From positions 1 through 64,000 of the forward strand of contig JAHDFD010000010.1 of the NCBI GenBank assembly GCA_020628375.1: a DNA stretch of 64,000 bases. The letters run 5' to 3'. The notes under the pieces are model-generated. The model ran no database searches. It was not told where the DNA came from and was given only the letters and a program-made list of their open reading frames with translations. This DNA comes from Chitinophagales bacterium (lineage in GTDB: Bacteria > Bacteroidota > Bacteroidia > Chitinophagales > UBA2359). Each line of letters starts with the position of its first letter. The stretch's first letter is position 1. Below, one piece after another: positions 44,472 through 54,400 of the stretch. Both the position numbers and the translations under genes were made by a program.

Positions 44472-46604
44472 TCATTGGTTGTTTATTATAAGTTTATCAC
44501 TCAAAATATTTACATTGTTTTTATCAATGGCTTGCAACAGATAGATTCCAGATTTAAGATCAATATTTATACTATTCAAACCAATCTTTAAATTTGTTTC
44601 AAAAATCAGTTTTGCAGAAAGATCATAGATGTTTAGTATCCCGGAAAATCGGCTTTCAATATTTAAGTAGCTTTTTGCTGGATTGGGGAATACTGTCAGA
44701 ACCTCTTTGGTAAGTTGATTGATAGTGGTCTCATCATCCGATACTTTGGTAGTTAATATTTTTAAACCTCCAAGATAAGAACCGATTCCAAATTCAGCAT
44801 ATCCATCATTATTCAAATCAGAACTACAAATATTAGTATAAGGAGCTTTTCTTTTGTTAAAGATTTGTTGCTCATTTTCAAATTCATTGAGTACAGCATC
44901 GTATTTTTCAAATAGTAATATTTTCCCATCTATGGTTCCACAAACTGCATTAATTTCATTGTTTATGTCTTTCCATATACTTATGCTTTGTGATGGGAAA
45001 TTACTATTTCCTTCAGAAAGGAGTTGAATATTTCCCCATAAGGTATCCACCAATTCAAAACTTATATTTTCATTACCAGTGTTTTTATAATAAGCAATCG
45101 TTCCTATTTTATCAGCAGTAAATAAATCTGCTTCGTTATCATTATCAATATCAAAAAAGAATGGTTTGATACTTCCGGTAGATAAGGGACTCAATTCAAT
45201 GGTATCTGGATCTAAAAATAAAGTTTGTCCTTCATTGTTGGTAGTGGTCGAGTTTTCAAAGTATAAAAGTTTATTAGTTAAAGAAGAAGATGTGAGTATC
45301 AAATCAACAAAACTGTCTTTATTTAAGTCTGCAAAACTATGATATATAGTGTTGCTTTGATAATCATAAATATTCCCAAAATCGTTATCGACTAATTTGA
45401 AAATAGCTGTATCAACTGTGCCAATATTTTTGTAATGATAAATACTAGAGTGTATGAATTTTGAATCTAAACTGTCAGGTGTGAAGAAATTTCCAAATGT
45501 AGTTTTATTACTAATAAAAAGATCAACAAGTCCATCTTTATCAAAATCATAAAATACCGGAAAGCTGTGTGTACCTATATCCAGAACTTCATTTGAAATA
45601 TAAAAGGCCGAGATGGAGTTTTCATTTTCAAAACATTCAAATAATGAAATATTATCTGTGCCAGAAATAAATTCAGGATCAGAAGGAGATAAGATCAAGT
45701 GTGTGCAGTTTTCATCTTCAGTTATAAATACAGAGTTTAAAACATTATTTTTTACTATGGTTTCGCTTTCAAAAATCTGTATTTTTTCTTCAATGAAATA
45801 TTCATTGTCAACAAAATTTCCTAAGAGTACACTGAATAAACTATCAGAATATCCAAACATTATATCGTAAATTCCATCTTTATTATAATCATAAATTGTA
45901 CTGCTGGAAGTGGTTAGGTGAATCTTCGAGTCAACCTTGTTTTTTCCCCCACATGGATTGTTATATGCAATTGAATCTATAAAAGGGTTAAGATAAACAT
46001 TCCCAAAACAAACAGGTTCAGCAAAGAAAGGAGTACAGTTAGCAGTACTTGCCAGATTATAATAGACCAAAAACCTGTTGGAGAAAAGATCGAAATGTAA
46101 GATATCTATAAATGAGTCGCCATTAAAGTCAAAAAAGGCAGGTTCATTGAATCTATCTAAATGTTCAAATTCAAATTCACTTATTGTACTCGTAAATTCT
46201 AATTTGTTACTTGTATTTATAAAACCATTTTTGACATAGAATTTATAATCCTCATTATTTGCATAACAAACATCTTCAATGCCATCACAATTTATATCAA
46301 TAATTTTTATCCAACTGAATGAATCAGGTAAACCAATAGGTAAGAAATTATTATCGATTTCAAGTAGCTTACCTATTTCAAAATCTATTACACTAATATG
46401 TGAACCAGAATCAGAAATTATCAGATCCGTTGTCTCATTATCATTCAGATTTAATTCGTTGAAAATAGGTAAGTTGAATCCATCAATAAATGGGTATTCA
46501 TAAAATATGTCATTATTATTAACTAATTTGGCATTTTGAAAATTTGTTAATTCCTGACCTTGTATAAGGTTAGAAACTAAAATTATTAAGAACAATAAAC
46601 GCAT
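44472..46604 (-). CDS. T9SS-exported FG-GAP/VCBS repeat protein
   Basis: ATG 46604 gives about 710 residues with a signal peptide (MRLLFLIILVSNLIQGQ). The frame upstream to 46646 adds residues without export character. The body has six or more FG-GAP/VCBS-type repeats with calcium-loop pattern D-x-N/D-x-D-G/S-x-x-D (for example DYNKDGIYDIMFG and DFDKDGLVDLFIS), probably a beta-propeller. The C-terminal 80 residues are a type A T9SS sorting domain (VFPNPAKSYLNIES...). The protein should be exported and surface-attached or secreted. Its start codon is only 8 bp from that of the divergent arylsulfotransferase-like gene. Confidence 0.88.
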   Translation of the reverse strand: MRLLFLIILVSNLIQGQELTNFQNAKLVNNNDIFYEYPFIDGFNLPIFNELNLNDNETTDLIISDSGSHISVIDFEIGKLLEIDNNFLPIGLPDSFSWIKIIDINCDGIEDVCYANNEDYKFYVKNGFINTSNKLEFTSTISEFEFEHLDRFNEPAFFDFNGDSFIDILHFDLFSNRFLVYYNLASTANCTPFFAEPVCFGNVYLNPFIDSIAYNNPCGGKNKVDSKIHLTTSSSTIYDYNKDGIYDIMFGYSDSLFSVLLGNFVDNEYFIEEKIQIFESETIVKNNVLNSVFITEDENCTHLILSPSDPEFISGTDNISLFECFENENSISAFYISNEVLDIGTHSFPVFYDFDKDGLVDLFISNKTTFGNFFTPDSLDSKFIHSSIYHYKNIGTVDTAIFKLVDNDFGNIYDYQSNTIYHSFADLNKDSFVDLILTSSSLTNKLLYFENSTTTNNEGQTLFLDPDTIELSPLSTGSIKPFFFDIDNDNEADLFTADKIGTIAYYKNTGNENISFELVDTLWGNIQLLSEGNSNFPSQSISIWKDINNEINAVCGTIDGKILLFEKYDAVLNEFENEQQIFNKRKAPYTNICSSDLNNDGYAEFGIGSYLGGLKILTTKVSDDETTINQLTKEVLTVFPNPAKSYLNIESRFSGILNIYDLSAKLIFETNLKIGLNSINIDLKSGIYLLQAIDKNNVNILSDKLIINNQ

Positions 46605-46611
46605 TGTAAAA

Positions 46612-48009
46612 ATGTTGAAAGCACTTGGTAAAATTATTAGTAACAAAATTACAAGCTTATGGCTATTATTGACCTTTATTATTTTGAGTAGTGCTTTTTC
46701 TTATAATAAAAAGGCAAAACTTGAAATTAAGAATATAGTAGATAATTTTACTGATCAGATATTTTATTTGACGTATCGATATAAAGGTCACACCGATATT
46801 TATATTCATGGCGTTAATAGTAAAGAAATAGAACTGTTTAATTATAAAGTAGATAATTTACCACTAGAGATCAGAGCCATTCCTTCATCGAATCAACTAT
46901 TGTTGTCTGGTGGAATTAGAGGTAGGTCTGTTTTTAACCTTTTGGATGCTCAGTTTAATTTAATTCCCTTAATTGAAAACAATAAACTAAATTTAGATCC
47001 GCATGATATACAATTTTTAAATAATGGAAATATAATCACATTTGAGCAAGTGTATGATACAATTCCTGCTAATGAAGAACTAGGAAATGGTGTTGATCCA
47101 ACAGTTTTAAATCATTTCAATATATTAGAAATAAATGTAAATAATAATGAAGTTGTAAATAAATGGTCATCTCAAAATTATTTTAGTGTTCATGAGGCCG
47201 GAAGTCATGTTAGTTTAAAAACAAAAGTGATTGATTATTGCCACTTTAACTCGTTACATTATAATGAAACCGATAATTCACTGATCACGTCTTCAAGAAG
47301 TTTAAATGAAATTACTAAGATCAAATGGCCAGAAGGAGATATTATTTGGCGATTAGGGGGGAAGTGTAATGAATTTAAGTTTATTAATGACTCTATTGGA
47401 TTTAATGGACAACATCAAGCTACGCTTTTGAATGATACCTTGATGCTTTTTGATAATGGAGCTTTTCACAAAAATAATAAATCGAGTGTTGTAATTTATA
47501 AGCTGAATGAATCAAAAAAAGAACTTGAGTTAATTGATAGATTTTATGGAAATGACCTGAATTTTACCAAAAGAAGGGGGGGCGTTAAGAAATTAGAAAA
47601 TGGAAACCTACTAGTAACTTGGGGGCAAAATCAGAATCCGGAATATCAGGTCAGTGAACTTGATAATAAAGGAAGAACATTACAAACTTTAAAGTATAAT
47701 AATCCGGGAAATTACAGAGTAAACAAGGGAGCTTGGAGACCAGAATTATTAAAGATTGAATGTTCTGAAAAAGCTAATGATAAATACAAGATTTCTTTAG
47801 AAAATTTATCGGAGCACGATCTAACTGTTAAGTATATTTGTATTGGAACTGATACCTTAAAAAATGAAATTTCAAGTTTGGAAGCAAAAGAAAGTAAAGT
47901 TGCTGAATTCCAACTTGAAAAAAAGGTAGAAACAAATAGAAATTGTTCTATCGAATATTATAAAGAAAGCGACTTTTTTGTAATCCAGGAATTTTCATTG
48001 AACAATTAA
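46612..48009 (+). CDS. Arylsulfotransferase (ASST)-like protein, paralogue 1
   Basis: A 465-residue protein with an N-terminal membrane anchor or signal (LWLLLTFIILSSAFS, about residues 17-32). The body matches arylsulfotransferase/ASST-type beta-propeller proteins: DYCHFNSL, SRSLNEITKIKWPEGDIIWRLGG and GQHQATLLNDTLMLFDNG. In this order they match the family pattern H-x-N-S, S-R-x-x-x-E-I, W-R-L-G-G and Q-H-x-A-x-x-x-N-x-x-x-x-F-D-N-G. ASST enzymes move sulfuryl groups between phenolic donors and acceptors without PAPS. Enzymatic activity is inferred. The gene is followed by a hydroxylase gene after 25 bp. Confidence 0.8.
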   Translation: MLKALGKIISNKITSLWLLLTFIILSSAFSYNKKAKLEIKNIVDNFTDQIFYLTYRYKGHTDIYIHGVNSKEIELFNYKVDNLPLEIRAIPSSNQLLLSGGIRGRSVFNLLDAQFNLIPLIENNKLNLDPHDIQFLNNGNIITFEQVYDTIPANEELGNGVDPTVLNHFNILEINVNNNEVVNKWSSQNYFSVHEAGSHVSLKTKVIDYCHFNSLHYNETDNSLITSSRSLNEITKIKWPEGDIIWRLGGKCNEFKFINDSIGFNGQHQATLLNDTLMLFDNGAFHKNNKSSVVIYKLNESKKELELIDRFYGNDLNFTKRRGGVKKLENGNLLVTWGQNQNPEYQVSELDNKGRTLQTLKYNNPGNYRVNKGAWRPELLKIECSEKANDKYKISLENLSEHDLTVKYICIGTDTLKNEISSLEAKESKVAEFQLEKKVETNRNCSIEYYKESDFFVIQEFSLNN

Positions 48010-48034
48010 TTGTCCGAACTGTAAAATAATTACT

Positions 48035-48964
48035 ATGCAAGTCAATTCTTACTGGGAACTATTTCTCAAATATCTAGAGTATTATTTTAATTTCTCTGTA
48101 AATAATCTAACCAATCTCTCTTTTCAAAACCCTTTTTTATGGGTTGCCTTCTGGGTAGTTGTTTGTTTACTAATGGAAATGTTTTTACCCAGAAAAATGG
48201 AATATTCTAGTTTCAAAAGAAAAGGCTTTTGGCTAGATATGTTTTATGTACTACTTTATGATATTTTATTCGTTGCCTTTGGTTTTTATGCCTTTACGGC
48301 ATTGGTTGATGTCATGTTTAAGCAGTTTCTACTTGGCTTTGGTGTAGAGTCTTTAGTGCTGTTCGATATGTCTGCATACTCTGTAATATTACAAGTTGCA
48401 GTACTTTTTGTTCTACAGGATCTCATAGAATTTATAGCGCATTTTTTGATGCACCGTGTCGATTTTCTGTGGGCATTCCACAAAATTCACCATGCACCTG
48501 AAGAAATAAGCTTTGCTTCGTCCAGACATTTTCATTGGGGAGAATACTTTATTGGTAAACCATTAATGTATATACCCTTTTCTATGTTGGGATACTCAGC
48601 ACCTCAATATGTTTATGTTGTGGTAACGATCTTTATTTTTGAAGCCTTTTTTACCCATGCAAATGTGAAAACCAATTTTGGTTTCCTTAATAAAATTATC
48701 AATAATCCTGAAACCCATTATTGGCATCATGCTAAAAATATTCCAGGAAGATATGGCGTTAATTTTGCCTCCGTTTTGAATATTTGGGATGTCTTAATTG
48801 GAACCTACTATTGCCCAAAAGACAAAAGTCTTCAGCCTGAGCTTGGTACCGACGATAGTCATGAAGTACCCAAAGGCTTTTTTGGACAAATGATCTATCC
48901 TTTTAAATATTTACTGACTAAAAAAAAGAAGACAAATGTTTTTGAACAATCAGAAGAAAAGTAA
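48035..48964 (+). CDS. Sterol desaturase/fatty-acid hydroxylase family protein
   Basis: A 309-residue membrane protein of the FA_hydroxylase superfamily. The diiron His boxes are HFLMH (136-140), HKIHH (149-153) and HYWHH (228-232), plus NPETH before the last. Four or more hydrophobic segments are present. Family members hydroxylate or desaturate lipids using O2. The lipid substrate here is unknown. The gene is 25 bp downstream of the ASST-like gene and overlaps the next lipoprotein gene by 29 bp, so all three are likely cotranscribed. Confidence 0.88.
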   Translation: MQVNSYWELFLKYLEYYFNFSVNNLTNLSFQNPFLWVAFWVVVCLLMEMFLPRKMEYSSFKRKGFWLDMFYVLLYDILFVAFGFYAFTALVDVMFKQFLLGFGVESLVLFDMSAYSVILQVAVLFVLQDLIEFIAHFLMHRVDFLWAFHKIHHAPEEISFASSRHFHWGEYFIGKPLMYIPFSMLGYSAPQYVYVVVTIFIFEAFFTHANVKTNFGFLNKIINNPETHYWHHAKNIPGRYGVNFASVLNIWDVLIGTYYCPKDKSLQPELGTDDSHEVPKGFFGQMIYPFKYLLTKKKKTNVFEQSEEK

Positions 48965-49376
48965 ATTGATTTACCTTTTTTTTATTGTCATTATTTTTAG
49001 TTGCAATAATACTGTAGATAAGGAATTACAATCTGAAGCTAAAGCGGTTAACAAGCCTGAGGTACAGGGGCAGGTCAATAAAGAAGAACCAAAAACTGAA
49101 CTTGATGCAAAAAAAATAATTGGTTCATGGAAAGATAATAACAGTATTATTGAATACAAAGAAAATGGCAATTGGATCGGAGAATGGGAACAGGGTGCGC
49201 TTGTCGGAAAATGGGGGATTAAAAAAGATGTTTTTTCCATGTCCTTCTTAGGAAAAGATATTGAACCTACAAGTTACCGTATTCTTGAGTTAAATGATAC
49301 CCTGTTTAAGATCAGCTCTATTCAAGATGGAGCAATATTCGTTAAAAAGAAAATTGATTTTACTTTTACTGAATAA
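48936..49376 (+). CDS. Small lipoprotein, lipocalin-like
   Basis: A 146-residue lipoprotein. The signal is KLIYLFFIVIIFSC with the lipid Cys at about residue 23. It is followed by a disordered Lys/Glu/Pro segment and a compact beta domain of about 85 residues (IIGSWKDNNSIIEYKENGNWIGEWEQGALVGKWGI). The repeated G-x-W pattern resembles lipocalin-like DUF families that measure ligand or stability rather than catalyse. Its start overlaps the hydroxylase gene end by 29 bp, suggesting translational coupling. No family is assigned. Confidence 0.7.
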   Translation: MFLNNQKKSKLIYLFFIVIIFSCNNTVDKELQSEAKAVNKPEVQGQVNKEEPKTELDAKKIIGSWKDNNSIIEYKENGNWIGEWEQGALVGKWGIKKDVFSMSFLGKDIEPTSYRILELNDTLFKISSIQDGAIFVKKKIDFTFTE

Positions 49377-49449
49377 TCTCAATTGTTTACTGTTTAGAGG
49401 GCAAGTCCTTTGAGTTTTATAATGTCTAATAACTTATTTTTCTTGTTTA

Positions 49450-49521
49450 ATGTCAAAGTTTATCACGTTTCTCTCTCTTATAATTTTTGTTAATGCCTTT
49501 TTAAGGTCGATGACTTTTTGA
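49450..49521 (+). other. Out-of-frame signal peptide in front of ASST-like paralogue 2
   Basis: An ATG at 49450 opens MSKFITFLSLIIFVNAF and ends at TGA 49519. This is a typical signal-peptide N-terminus but in frame +1 relative to the ASST-like body starting near 49518. The body's frame is open upstream to 49494. Adding one T in either of two T5 runs (49498-49502 or 49515-49519) would fuse both parts into a protein like paralogue 1. Confidence 0.65.
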
Positions 49522-50759
49522 TTATAAATAAACTGAATGAAGATTCTTCAAAAGAATTGTACTATTTGGCTAAGTTAGAGGAATACAGATATGTATGTGG
49601 TTTCGATGAAAATGCTGAAATAGTCTTTAAATATAGGGTTGACCATTTACCAATGGAAATTAGACCAGTTAATAATTTTCAAGGAGATAGTTTACTTTTA
49701 TTATTAGGTAGTGTAAAAGAAAAAAGTCTGATATGTTTAGACAAACAATTAAACATTACTTTAAATTCCCAAGCATTAGAGCTTAATATTGATAAACATG
49801 ATTTTCAATTCTTACCTAATGGGAATATTCTAATTCTACACACTGAAATTGAACTTGATGATTTTTCAGACCAGGATAAAGAAAGCAAAACTAATTTACA
49901 ACATTACATATTGAGCGAAGTAAATATTAAAACCTGGGAAATAGTGAAAAAATGGAATTCAAAAAATTATTTTACACCTACCGAAGCCGCTCCTCATGTA
50001 AACCTTAATGTGCCAACTATTGATTACTGTCATATCAACGCTTTTCAATACTTAGAAGATGGTTCTGTGCTGATTTCTAGTAGAAACATGGATGAAATAA
50101 CCAAGATCAATTGGTCAAATGGTGAAATTATTTGGAGAATGGGGGGGAGATGTAATGAATTTAGATTCATAAATGACCCTATAGGGTTTTGTGCTCAGCA
50201 TCAGGCAAGATTATATAATAATGAATTAGTGCTTTTCGATAATGGAGCCTATCACGAAATCAAACGATCAAGCGTTTTAATTTATGATATTGATCAAAGT
50301 GAAAAAAACTTAAAGTTAACACATAGATTTTATGGGGATAACTTAAATTTTTCTGAAAGAAGAGGAGGGGTTACTAAATTGGATAGTGGAAATTATTTTG
50401 TGTGTTGGGGAGCAAATAAACACTACCAGTTCAGCGAATTAGATAAAGCTGGTAAAACAATTACAAAGGGTTATCATAAATCACCAATTAACTATAGAAT
50501 GAATAAAGGGGCTTGGAAACCTGAATTATTAAAAATGGCTCAAAATGAAAATGGTTTTGAAGTAGTAAACATATCTAAACATAAACTTAGTATTGAAAAT
50601 ATATGGATTGATAATAACAAAATAGAACTTAACAAACTCAACCTAATTCCTGAAGAAACTTACATATTGCCGAAAATTTTTTCAAGGAACAATAAGCTGA
50701 AAATAGCTTATAAAGAGACTGAGAATTCACTTTTTTATGTAGTTCAACATTTCATTTGA
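49518..50759 (+). CDS. ASST-like protein, paralogue 2 (apparently frameshifted at its N-terminus)
   Basis: A 413-residue frame, likely not starting at the TTG 49518, which is only the 5' end of the open part. The body is highly similar in order and motifs to the ASST-like gene at 46612. Shared motifs include DYCHINAFQY, SSRNMDEITKINWSNGEIIWRMGG and AQHQARLYNNELVLFDNG; both continue with R-F-Y-G-(D/N)-(N/D)-L-N-F and R-R-G-G-V. No signal peptide is in this frame, yet one lies directly upstream in the other frame. So the gene is either disrupted, phase-variable or affected by a sequencing error. Its 3' end overlaps the next, convergent gene by 8 bp. Confidence 0.7.
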   Translation: MIINKLNEDSSKELYYLAKLEEYRYVCGFDENAEIVFKYRVDHLPMEIRPVNNFQGDSLLLLLGSVKEKSLICLDKQLNITLNSQALELNIDKHDFQFLPNGNILILHTEIELDDFSDQDKESKTNLQHYILSEVNIKTWEIVKKWNSKNYFTPTEAAPHVNLNVPTIDYCHINAFQYLEDGSVLISSRNMDEITKINWSNGEIIWRMGGRCNEFRFINDPIGFCAQHQARLYNNELVLFDNGAYHEIKRSSVLIYDIDQSEKNLKLTHRFYGDNLNFSERRGGVTKLDSGNYFVCWGANKHYQFSELDKAGKTITKGYHKSPINYRMNKGAWKPELLKMAQNENGFEVVNISKHKLSIENIWIDNNKIELNKLNLIPEETYILPKIFSRNNKLKIAYKETENSLFYVVQHFI

Positions 50760-51234
50760 GTTTAACTAATTTCCCTTCATTATAAAACTCCATAAAATCA
50801 GCCATCTCGCCTTCATACTTTTTTAAAGGCAATCCAGCTTTTCTCCAAGACGCAACACCATCGTTTAGATAATAAACCCTTGAAAACCCTTCTTCTTCAA
50901 AAATTGTAGCAGCCTCTGATGCCTGTTTTCCCCCTATATCATAAATAAAATATACCTTGTTTTTATCAAGTTGATTGATTGAGACTTGAAAAGAGTCATC
51001 ATAAAAGTCTAAGAAATAACTATTTTCAATAAACCCATAACCAAGCACTTGAGAAGGTAAGGCAACATTTAAAATTAGTGCATCTTTATTTGCTTGCAGA
51101 TACTCATTAAAATCTTCAGTAAGCAATGGCTGTATTACATTCTTAGAACCAATTTTTGGTGTTTCTTTTTGTTCTGCACAAGAAAATAAACTTAAAAAAC
51201 AGATCAGAATTAAGAAGTGAATTTTTACTTTCAT
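50752..51234 (-). CDS. Rhodanese-fold lipoprotein lacking catalytic Cys
   Basis: ATG 51234 gives 160 residues with a lipoprotein signal (LILICFLSLFSC). The frame upstream to 51267 is not needed. The mature domain follows the rhodanese pattern: ALILNVALPSQVLGYGFIENSYFLDF, then KVYFIYDIGGKQASEAATIFEEEGFSRVYYLNDGVASWRKAGLPL. The active-site loop, normally C-x-x-G-x-R/S, reads YDIGGKQA, so the catalytic Cys is replaced by Asp. It is therefore probably a non-catalytic rhodanese-like domain for binding or structure. It is convergent with the ASST-like paralogue 2. Confidence 0.8.
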   Translation of the reverse strand: MKVKIHFLILICFLSLFSCAEQKETPKIGSKNVIQPLLTEDFNEYLQANKDALILNVALPSQVLGYGFIENSYFLDFYDDSFQVSINQLDKNKVYFIYDIGGKQASEAATIFEEEGFSRVYYLNDGVASWRKAGLPLKKYEGEMADFMEFYNEGKLVKLK

Positions 51235-51428
51235 AGAACTCAATATTAAGACATAATTAATAAACAATAAAATTATCCATTTTTGTATCGAAATTGTCAG
51301 TTTTATTTCATTTTCACAAAAAGCTTATATATTTTAGCAAATTATTGCTGAGTTTATATTTTGTCAGTAAAGTACATTTTGTGTTGTAAATTATACATTG
51401 ATATATTAATTATTAAATTTTATTTAAT

Positions 51429-54400
51429 ATGAAACTAAAAAATTACATTTTATTCAGGGGTAAAGCCATGAAACTATGTGCATTTACTCTTATGGCACTC
51501 ACATTAGTCTTGCTTAATAAGCAAGATGTTCAGGCGTGCCACTACTCTAATGCCTTCGCTGCACCTCCAACCGCAGCCTTTAATTGTACAACCTGTCAGA
51601 TCGATGTTAGCTTCACTACTGAAGTTCAAGGTGGTTTTGCAGATACAGAATCATTAACACTCGATTTTGACGCAGGAACGATTACGAATGTAGTGGTTAC
51701 TGATGTGCAAAGCGGCACAACAGGTGATGCTAATGCCGGAACAACCTTCGATACTTGTGCAGGTGCAGGGCACGATGTAGGCTATGCCGGTGACGATGCA
51801 ACTTTCTCTGCAAACGCACCTATACTAAATGATTTGTGTGCAGGTGGTGGTGCCAATGGTGCTTCAACAGATCTACAGATTGTCATTTCCTTTGATCCCA
51901 ATGGTGCATTACCAACTGAGGTAACAACAATTGGTTTGGAAAATGGTAGTTGTGATGAAACAGCTCCATTCACTTTACCGGACCTTTCATTAGACCTTCA
52001 GGCTGATATTGCTTTCGGTGTTGGTACCGATGGTGTGCAAAACGCTCACTGTGGTAACAGCGATGGAGCTATTCAGGTTGCCGAAGCTTCAGGTAACGGA
52101 TGTCCGCCTTACGAGTATTCTATTATCGCAGGACCAATGATGGCACCTGGTCAGGCAGGTACGCAGTTTTGCGATCTTCCTTCAGGTGCATATACTGTAC
52201 AGGTAGAAGATGCTTGTGGTGCTACTGCTACCTTAGCGGTTACAATTGCTGAAGTTGCAGTGCCAACGGTTGTTTCTACCGGAGTTACTGTATGTGATGG
52301 TGATCCTGCTACGGTTACTGCTGTTTGTACAACTTCTGATCCAGATGCATCTGCTACCTCTTCTACAACTAACTGGTATTCAGATATGGCTGCTACTACC
52401 TTATTAGGTTCAGGTGCTAGCTTCGATGCCTCTGTATTAGGTGTTGGAACAACTACGATTTATGCAGTTTGTGAAGAAGTATATAACACGGCTTGTGATG
52501 GTCGTGATGTTGTATGTGCTTCAGCTCCTGAAGCCACAATTGTAACGATCAATGCGAGTCCTTCTGCAGCTTGTCCTGCTCCTGCTTCAGTAGTGCAAGA
52601 TCCTTGTTCGTGTGGAAATCCTTTAAACTACGAGTTAATTGGTGGAGTTGCCGGTCCAGTTGAAACAGAAGATGTTAACTCAATTGGTACTAAGTTTTTC
52701 CATGAAACAATTACTGTTACAAATGCGGATATTTTTAATTACGAAATTACAACACTGAATGCTGGTGGTATTTTCGATGCTGCAGGTAATCCGATTGCAT
52801 TACCAATGGCACCTACATCTGTTGTAAGTAACGGAGATGGAACTTCAGATTTTATCTTTGAATTCTGGTTTGAAGATGGAGTTGGTTTTGATGTAGATAT
52901 TGCTGAAACTACTGGAACTGGTGAAATATTAAACCAGTGTAATTTATGTGAATATCCTGATGCACCCACTGGCTTAATTGATATTGAAGCATGTTTCGGT
53001 GCAGCAGCTGGTGATGTGTTAATTCCTGCAACATGTGCTGATTGTACAGAAGTATGTATTGATGGAGGTAGTTTAGCTTTCCAAGGTACCGCTGATGATG
53101 GATTTGGTGGAACTAATAATGCTGAAGTTTTTGAATTTATAGGTACTTGTAGTGATCCTAATTTGGTTGACCCTGCTGTAAGCTGGAATTTAAATGTTGA
53201 TGTTCAAAACTACAGTCCAGCAGGATTAGATCCAGGATGTGCAAATACACATTTCTGGATTACTATTTTTGTTGATGGAGTAACCATTTATGATGTGCAA
53301 TATGACGCTGGAGGAAATCTTACAGGTAATTCTTTTGCAGGAACTCCTCAGCCACTTCCTGTTTCTTTAGATGAAACTAATTCTGGTGCTTATAACCAAA
53401 ATGGTGTTGTTGAGGTTTTTGTATATCCTAACTGTCAAGGTGTTAATGGTGTACCTACAGATGTTGCAGACTGGAGCGCAAATATTAGTGGTAATTTCCA
53501 TGCATTATTCAGTGGAACATCTCCTGCTGAACCTGTTAATTGGTATGCTGGTGCTAATGGAATCGCTGATATTGCTGGAGGTGTTTTATCAACAACATCT
53601 CCTTATGATCCAATTGCTAACGGCGACTTAGATCCTTCTGTCCCAGGTGTATATGAATATTTCGCAGTTTGTTCTTGTGGTGATTGTGTAAGTGAGCCAG
53701 CTCAGGCAACTGTAACTATTGCTCCCGAAATTACCGTAGAATTAGTGCAAACTAAATGTGATGGTAACCCTGATGGTGATGCTGATCCAACGAATGATAC
53801 CGATGAATATAATTACGATATTATTGTTACTATAGGTGGTGATCCTGGAAATGGTAATACTTTAGATGTTCTAGGTCCAGGTGGTATTACTGCTTCTATT
53901 AATACAGTAGCAGGTCAATTAGTATATATTTACTCTTCTGATCCTGCTAATCCTGATGCAGACAACACTAGCCTGTCTCCAATTCCGGTTACAACTGCTG
54001 GTCCTTTAACAGCTACATTAACTATCGGAACATTAGTGTGTGATGATACTTTTGATGTTGTTGCTGAAGCAGATTGCTCTTGTTTCCGTCAATACTGTGG
54101 TGATGTAACAGATACTTCAGATGGATTAATTACTACACCTGATGGTCCATTAGTGCCACCAGTAGGAACCAATCCGCTATATACTACAATTTATGTGTTA
54201 ACTGATCCAAGTGGTGCAATTATCCAAGTCGATGATATGGATCCATTATTGGTTGATTTTGATATGAGTGCTTTACCTCCAACTGCTAATGGTGGAGTTT
54301 TATGTGAAGTATGGGCAATTAATTATGATGCTACAGATCCTACTACTGCTGCTTATGTGGCTGGTGCTTTAGATATTACAGCTTTATGCTACCCGCCAGA

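Noticed and set aside
51429-51535. Lipoprotein processing of the right-edge giant protein at the Cys after DVQA
   Set aside because: The residues before the Cys (VQA) do not fit a lipobox well; a normal signal peptidase I site is more likely.
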